Origin: Hemerocallis citrina | Taxonomy: Eukaryota; Streptophyta; Magnoliopsida; Asparagales; Asphodelaceae | Assembly (NCBI GenBank): GCA_017893485.1 | Contig: CM030361.1 | Span: 307,776,224 to 307,840,223, forward strand | DNA: 64,000 nt | Direction of reading: 5' to 3' | In this document: one piece after another, positions 57,654 to 64,000 of the stretch | Layout: every line of letters begins with the position of its first letter | Position numbering within the stretch: position 1 is the stretch's first letter | Program-made: the position numbers and the translations under genes | Notes under the pieces: generated by a model | The model's database searches: none | Told to the model about the DNA's origin: nothing | What the model saw: only the letters and a program-made list of their open reading frames with translations

Positions 57654-59840
57654 CTACCTTTTACGACCACGCAGTTTGCGACCACTTGGTGTAAATTGAT
57701 CGGGTGAGTTCCTCTTTCATTGAGGATTCCGTCGTCTACCTTCGGTTTCGGGAGATTGATGGTCATCTTCCCATTGCTCCTCCTCATCTTCTTGAGGTGG
57801 TTGTTGGTGTTGAACCTGTTGCGGCTCGGTGATGTGCGAATTCCCGGCCTATTCACAGTTTGTTTTCGCCGGGGAAGTGCCACGTTTGATTTTAAATATG
57901 CATCAAGTTGTGGACCTTCACCAACCTCTTCGAGACTACGGCGGCACGGCTTTAGAATCTCCCGCATGATTTCCTTAACGTTCTCGGGTACCTTACTCTT
58001 CAAGACACGAGTAGTTACCCGAACGGTCTCCCATGTGTTTTCAATCTACATAAGGTTGGAAATTTCAATTTAAACAACATGTACAATAATTTATCATTCT
58101 ATATCATAACAATACATGTATACTAAATGAATGAAATTACGTAAAAAAGTACTAACCAAGTTCCGATACGTCGACGCCTTCGGTTGATACATCAGCTGGG
58201 AAGAGGAATATGCGGGGGCTGGTTTTCCTCGACAAGGGGAATCGGAATTTGCACACCGGCTGGTACAGCAACTTGTGGAGAAACATACAACCGTGTAATG
58301 CACCTGTACCACGTCATGTATACATGCTGGAACGAGCCATCGAACGGTATAGCGAAAGTTAACATATTCGGTATCATCTGATACCGCATGGTGTTTCAGT
58401 TTGCCACATGGACTCAGTGAAAATCAGCCCAATCAAAGTTGGGCACTCGACCGGTTCCTCTCGCCTAGTGCAATTTTTTATCGTAAGACCAAATTTCGGG
58501 AATCTTCTGCTGATATCCAAATTGTCGTAACACTCTGTCCGGGTACTGGAACTCAACAACAAAAAATTGACGAGTGGTGCAGCTGTCAACCAAAGGGCAC
58601 CGGCCAAACAAACCGGTGGAACCCGTGCCAACCTTGTGGGCAAGTACGCTTCCCAATTGACGAACTCGTTCCGCAAGTTATCTAACTCATCTCTATAATA
58701 GGTCAGTGATTGTCGTGGGTTATCACCCAGGTGTGTCGCCCCACCCAATATACCCCTAAAGGGGGTAACAACTCTACAGCTGGTGGGTCGGCCAACCAAA
58801 CCAGCGTTGGTTCAATTATACGGGGACGTCCGATGTGGATGCATTCCCAACTCCAGATCTGCAAAAGAACCATTGGGCCACCTATTTGTACGGCACCTAA
58901 TGCACATGAGCACATATTCCTATATAGAGATGCCAATGCGGCACTGCTCCAACTAAATCGGCCGGCGAAAGCAAAATTTTCCAACAGGCGTAAATACATC
59001 AGTGGCACGCTCAGACCAGATGAGTTAGGAAAGATCACTCCTCCGATCATGTTGAAAATATATGCACGGGAATAGTAACATATGGATTCATCGTCTGAAG
59101 TCTCCGTCAAAAATCCGTCGAATTGATATTTCAACCAACTCAGTAGAAGTGATTTTCTATCGAAGATTTCGGTCCAGAATTCAGCTTCGGCCTTATCTTT
59201 CGCATCGTCTAAGGCTTGATCTAATAGATCAGCATCATAATCAGCAGGAGTATCTCTGATGATTTCTCTTTCAACGTCCTCTTTTTTTCGGATCAAGGAC
59301 TCATCAATATCGATACCGAGCAGATCACGAACAACTTATACTCGATCAAAATCCATGTTCCCCGTCACGGTGACCCCATCTATTGGTAAGCCAGTAATGA
59401 TCGCTACATCTTGGAGAGTGACGGTCATCTCACCCACCGGTAGGTGGAAAGTGTGGGTCTCCGGCTTCCATCGTTCGACTAGAGCTGTAAGTAGGGGTCG
59501 GTCAAGCTTCACATCCCCCATAAAGCGAGCTCCGTAGAAACCGGCTTCAACTAAGAAGGGAGTGATACGGGAGTCGAATGGAAGAAGTTCGTGCTTCCGG
59601 AAGTTGCACTTCTTCGCGGACCCAGTCCACACGGATTTCGATTGGTGTCTGGATTGCAACGAAAGTAAGCTGGAGTCCACTGGTCCAAGAGGAGCTACGG
59701 ATGGCAAAGACGAGGAACCGGCCTCGGCAGGTGTAGACCCACCAACTTATACGAACAAAGAGAAATATTGTTATTAATGAGACAATAAAACTCATATTCG
59801 TATTTAAAACCGATAATAATAATCAATCTTACCTCCATCA
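57654..59840 (-). pseudogene. plant mobile domain (PMD, MAIN/MAIL-like) gene
   Basis: On the minus strand the PMD hallmarks are read in order: GFYGARFMGDVKLDRPLLTA, LVERWKPETHTFHLPVGEMT, VTLQDVAIITGLPIDG, then SWSSAALASLYRNMC, YPDRVLRQFGYQQKIPE, YMTWYRCITRLYVSP and a basic tail GRKLRGRKR ending at TAG 57654-57656. Introns are visible at 59746-59832 and 58046-58156. Damage: a TAA at about 59336 (inside FDRV-stop-VVRDLLG), a frameshift near 58735, another at the T-run near 58555, and more near 57800. The 5' start is not certain. PMD proteins are nuclear factors in transposon silencing and gene expression, and PMD copies are also carried by MULEs. Confidence 0.88.
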
Positions 59841-59994
59841 TAGGTGCGCCACTAGCGCTACCAGAAGGGCTTCTCGGTCGCCTTATTCTAGCTATTTATC
59901 AGTGAATGAGAAATTTAAGATTAGTTGATACGGGTTACATCCATTTATCTATCAGTAATAAATAAAGCGAAAATGTGGAAAAAATACACAAAAC

Positions 59995-61659
59995 ACAATG
60001 AAAAATAGCAACACTATGCAACTTGGTCGAATTCAAGTAACACAAGCCACTCGAACTTGTAGAAGCGAGTTTCGAGTCATGGTTTGCGAGATACGGCCGT
60101 GTAACGCTTTACTTCGTTTTTTACAACCGAAAGCGATACGCGGCCGTATGTCTCGAACCATGAGTCGAAACTCACTTCTACAAGTTGGGTTGACTTCTCA
60201 TAAGGGACACCAACCAACTCGCAAAGTTTCGAATTTTTTGGAGGTGGTTTGAAGTGTTTTCAACTCTAACCGCACTTAGAAAATTTTAAGTCCAAAACTT
60301 CTCATGCGAGGAAGTTGAGAAAACCACACAAACAGCATCCGAAAATTATAAAACATTCCGACTTGGTTGAATTCACGTAGGGCAAGCCACCCGAACTTGT
60401 AGAAGCGATTTTCGAATCACGGTTTGCGAGATACGACCGTGCACCGCTATACTTGGTTTTTTTCAACCGAAAGCGATACGCGGTCGTATCTCTCGAACCA
60501 TGAGTCAAAACTCACTTCTACAACTTTGGATGACTTTTCATAGGGGACACCAACCAACTTGCAAAGTTCCGTATTTTTTGGAGGTTGTTTGATGGGTTTT
60601 CTAATCTAACCGCACTTAGAAAATTCTAAGTCAAAAACTTCTCATGCGAGGAAGTTGAGAAAACCGCACAAACGGCATCCGAAAATTATAAAACTTTCCG
60701 ACTTGGTCGAATTCACGTAGGGCAAGCCACCTGAACTTGTAGAAGCGAGTTTCGAGTCACGGTTTGCGAGATAAGGCCGTGTACCGCTATACCTGGTTTT
60801 TTTCAACCGAAAGCGATACGCGGCCGTATCTCTCGAACCGTGAGTCGAAACTCACTTCTACAAGTTGGGTTGGCTTCTCATAGAGGACACCAACCAACTC
60901 GCAAAGTTTCGTATTTTTTGGAGGTCGTTTGAAGGGTTTTCTAATCTAACCGCACTTACAAAATTCTAAGTCAAAAACTTCTCATGCGAGGAATTGAAAA
61001 AAACTGCACAAACGACATCTGAAAATTATAAAACTTTCCGACATGGTCGAATTAACGTAGGGCAAGCCATCCGAACTTATAGAAGCAAGTTTCGAGTCAC
61101 GGTTTGCGAGATACGGCCGTGTACCACTTTAGTTATTTTTTTCCAACTAAAAGCGATACGCGGCCGTATCACTCGAACCGTGAGTCGAAACTCACTTCTA
61201 CAACTTGGGATAGCTTGTGCTACGTGAGACGAACCTACTCGCAATGTTTCGTATTTTTTTACGGTCGTTTGGAGGATTTTCAACCATAATCGCAATGAAA
61301 AGTTTCTAACTAATTTCGTATATACATCTAAAATCTACATCTAAAATCCGATTCTACATCTAAAATCTACTAACCGCAATTGAATATAGTTAAAGTCAAC
61401 CCAATTCTAAAATCTACTAAGGCAAATAAAATTTTCCCCACTATCTAAATATTTTAGTATACACAAATTGAAAAATAAACACAAATATAGATTACTGAGG
61501 TAAAAAAATAGTCTATACCTTACAAAATAGGTCGAAATGAAGCCAAAGAATCGATTTGGAGGAGAACTAGGGTTTCGATTTCGTTTCGAAGAAGGGATGA
61601 GAGAGTAGGGTTTCAAACTTTGGAGTAGAGAGGAGGGAGAGCGGACGGAGGAGGGCAAA
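59995..61659. repeat. MULE right terminal inverted repeat (cut at the outer end)
   Basis: Reverse complement of 48290-50070 with scattered differences. It contains about four tandem ~310-bp units, each with a paired ACGGCCGT-containing hairpin. Ends at GGAGGGCAAA where the gypsy LTR begins, so the outermost ~300 bp seen on the left have no partner here. Confidence 0.88.
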
Positions 61660-62257
61660 TGTAATATCCCGGACGAATATTATCTTGTATAAATTATTAT
61701 TTTATTATTATTTTATTATTATTTTGTTTTAATTCCAAAATTGAAATATTTGGTGATTTTCACCCGGTTTGTTCATAGACATTATCTGTACCCAGATACC
61801 AGTCAGTATACATCCGTATTGTATCGAATTGGTACCGTGACCATCCAAACTAATAATAAAATTTATTTTATTATTATTTTTGAAATTAAATTATTTTTAT
61901 ACGGATTATGCGAAGATTTTCGGTATACATATATATATACACACATGTATGTAGTATGTCGATTAGTACATTATACAAATTATGTGTTGTGTATTTTGGA
62001 CAAAATACTTGTCTTTGTTATGACAAAACCTATTAGATTTTTAAGGTTTTTAAGTGGTTAACCTAGGTTAAGTGTGCATGAAGAGATTAAGGAAACCCTT
62101 TAGAAACCCTCACTCCTCCACCTCACATAGCACCATACCCACACCACACCTCCACCACACCACACCTCCACCACACCACCACCTTCCCTAGTAAAAACCG
62201 GCCCCTTTTGTGGGAGGGTTTTTGTGCAAATTTGCACTCTCCACCCTTTTCTCCACC

Positions 62258-62265
62258 TATAAATA
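62258..62265 (+). promoter_or_regulatory. TATA box of the right-edge LTR
   Basis: TATAAATA preceded by CTCCACC and followed by a C-rich initiation region, like the gypsy LTR box at 8644. Confidence 0.65.
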
Positions 62266-63369
62266 CTCCTTCCCTCCACCTTGGTCTCATTTTAGAAAGA
62301 CAAAAAGAATGAAAGAGAAAGAAAGAGTGAACTCCTAACTTGAGAGTTTTTCTTTGTAGGTTTATTAGGAGTTCCTAGGAGCTAAGGGGAAGGAGAAGAA
62401 GCTAGTCTAGTTCTTCCATCAAAAAAAAAAAGAATTGAGGTGGGGGTTCTCCACCTTCTTTTGTTTGTTTGAATTGTTGTTTTGGTTTCTTCTTCTTCTT
62501 ACCTTCCTTGTTTTGTTTTCTTTTGTTCTTTTGGGGTGTTTATTTGTGATAGTGTTGTTGTATGTTGTGGATGGTTAAAAGTAATAACCACATGAAAAAG
62601 AAATGTGATTAGTAGTAGTAATAAACATAAAGATGGAATCTTTGTAGTTGTAGTGGTTGTTTTTGTGTTTATTAATTGGACTAAAATGACATATGCATGT
62701 GGACTTTGTACATACAACCATTTGGGGTTGTAGAACTTGAATGTGAACTCATACATAAAGCATATGGACTTTGTATACAACCATTTTGGTTGTAGGACAT
62801 ACATTGAACTTTGGACTAAAAAGAAAGCATATGTTTGGTTGAACCAAAATGGAGGGTTCTTACTTATTTTATTATTGTTCATTTTCTTTTATAATCTTAA
62901 GTAATAAAGAACCCATTGTAGATGTTAATTCTAAGTATGAAAAAGAAACTAATCTAAATCACTAATAAAAAAAGATCTTTTTATGTTTAACTAGTAGTAA
63001 TAAAAGTTATGCTTAAATAGGTAGGAAGTAGGTGTTTAAATAAAGATTTTAGTGTATGTTTAGTAGTAGATGCTTATGTCTAAATAAAGTAGTAGTAGAT
63101 GGTTGTAGGTAAGTTAGTAAGTATCATGCTTAATTATTGTTCATGCTAAGTTAGTACGTATCATGCTTAACTATTATTCATGCTAAGTTAGTAGGTGTTC
63201 ATACTTAATGACATTCATGCTTAAGTAAGTTTATGTTGAAATAGTAATGGACCTTCTTGCCTTAACTATAATTAGCACATCCATGCTATTTGTTGTGAGA
63301 TAAAGGAAGTCTTATACCATGCTTAGTTCATTCTAGAAAAAAAATAAATACCATGTTTAGACTATGGTG

Positions 63370-63670
63370 GGAATTATAACAAGTTTATGATGTGTATCAT
63401 GTTGTAGGAAACTCATTCTTGAAGTAGATACCATGTTGTAGGAATTATAAAAGTTTATGATGTGTATCATGTTGTAGGAAACTCATTCTTGAAGTAGATA
63501 CCATGTTGTAGGAAACTCATTCTTGAAGTAGATACCATGTTGTAGGAATTATAACAAGTTTATGATGTGTATCATGTTTGAAGTAGATACCATGTTGTAG
63601 GAAACTCATTCTTGAAGTAGATACCATGTTGTAGGAATTATAACAAAGTTTATGATGTGTATACCATGTT
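63370..63670. repeat. irregular tandem repeats in the right-edge LTR
   Basis: Interleaved copies of GTAGATACCATGTTGTAGG, GAAACTCATTCTTGAA and AAGTTTATGATGTGTATCAT. A related CATGCTTA motif recurs at lower density from 63100 to 64000. Confidence 0.85.
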
Positions 63671-64000
63671 GTAGGTTAATGTAGAAAAGAACCATGCTTA
63701 GGTTGTACATACATTGTAGGAATTATCATACTATGATTAGATTGTTGTAGGATTGATATTGAGTTATCTACCATGCTTAGGAATATTGTAGATTGAGGCT
63801 AAGCATATATTCATGCTAGAATTATTATAGGTTGTTGTTATGTTATACCATGCTTATACTATGCTTAACTTGTTGTAGGAATTAAGGTAAGCATTCATGC
63901 TTAGTCGTAGCAATTTTTCATAAGCATCCATGCTTAGATTGTAGTAGGAAAATTGTATACTATGCTTAGATTAATACCAAGTAGTATTACCATGCTTAGA

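Larger units (their letters stand above)
47977..61659. mobile_element. Mutator-like element with FAR1-like transposase and PMD gene
   Basis: A large element bounded by ~1.7 kb inverted repeats (left 48290-50070, right 59995-61659). It holds a FAR1-like transposase gene on the plus strand (50114-52443) and a plant-mobile-domain gene on the minus strand (57654-59840), facing each other across a non-coding centre. The right end is cut at 61659 by a gypsy LTR, so the outer ~300 bp of the right end (counterpart of 47977-48290) and the target duplication lie outside the window. MULEs with FAR1-like transposases (Jittery-like) and PMD genes carried on MULEs are both known; finding the two in one element with this central satellite is the notable part. 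Confidence 0.8.
61660..64000 (+). mobile_element. gypsy-type LTR, incomplete at the window edge
   Basis: Begins TGTAATATCCCGGACG at the broken right TIR, with GCAAA (61655-61659) as the expected left half of a target duplication. A TATAAATA box at 62258-62265 lies ~600 bp in, as in the gypsy LTR at 8088. No primer-binding site or coding sequence is reached before the window ends, so more than 2.3 kb of LTR is present. Reading frames inside it are short and not protein-like. Confidence 0.8.

Noticed and set aside
58401..59777. Plus-strand frames across the PMD gene
   Set aside because: PMD motifs are clear on the minus strand; the opposite frames carry none.

Overview
The window looks like repeat-rich nuclear DNA of a flowering plant. 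It is AT-rich, holds no recognisable intact cellular gene, and almost everything that can be identified is a transposable element: Ty1/copia and Ty3/gypsy LTR elements, an L1-type LINE, Helitron-like elements, Harbinger-type and Mutator-type MITEs, and a large Mutator-like element (MULE). No rRNA, tRNA or CRISPR array was seen. Almost every coding region is broken by stops or frameshifts.

Layout. 1-2130: decayed copia element 1 (minus strand), followed by AT-rich repeats and a copia-type LTR remnant (about 2843-3607). 4077-4570: a Harbinger-like MITE. 5655-36189: one copia element (copia-2, minus strand, two ~1 kb LTRs) exploded by nested insertions. Inside it are (i) a Ty3/gypsy chromovirus with 3.2 kb LTRs (8088-19676), followed by a second partial internal region (19677-19966), and (ii) a ~3.8 kb solo LTR (22068-33952) flanked by the 5-bp duplication GTTTC. 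An 8.1 kb L1 LINE (23156-31240) with a 15-bp target duplication and poly(A) sits inside the solo LTR. If the solo LTR and one GTTTC copy are ignored, the copia-2 gag frame runs straight across the join.

36190-47912: Helitron-like elements (two families, some directly abutting), long microsatellites, and several inverted-repeat elements (37710-38367, 39844-40437, 43624-44363, 44417-44589, 46934-47335).

47977-61659: a large MULE. It has ~1.7 kb terminal inverted repeats built from tandem ~310-bp units, a broken FAR1-like transposase gene (plus strand) and a broken plant-mobile-domain (PMD) gene (minus strand) converging on a ~5 kb non-coding centre. That centre carries eight ~100-bp near-perfect palindromes at ~136-bp spacing in three clusters. 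The right TIR is cut by another gypsy-type LTR starting at 61660 and running out of the window.

The most unusual signals are the palindromic satellite between the two converging MULE genes, the similar palindrome cores in a nearby non-autonomous element, and GTCGAC-centred motifs shared by the unrelated copia-2 and gypsy LTRs.
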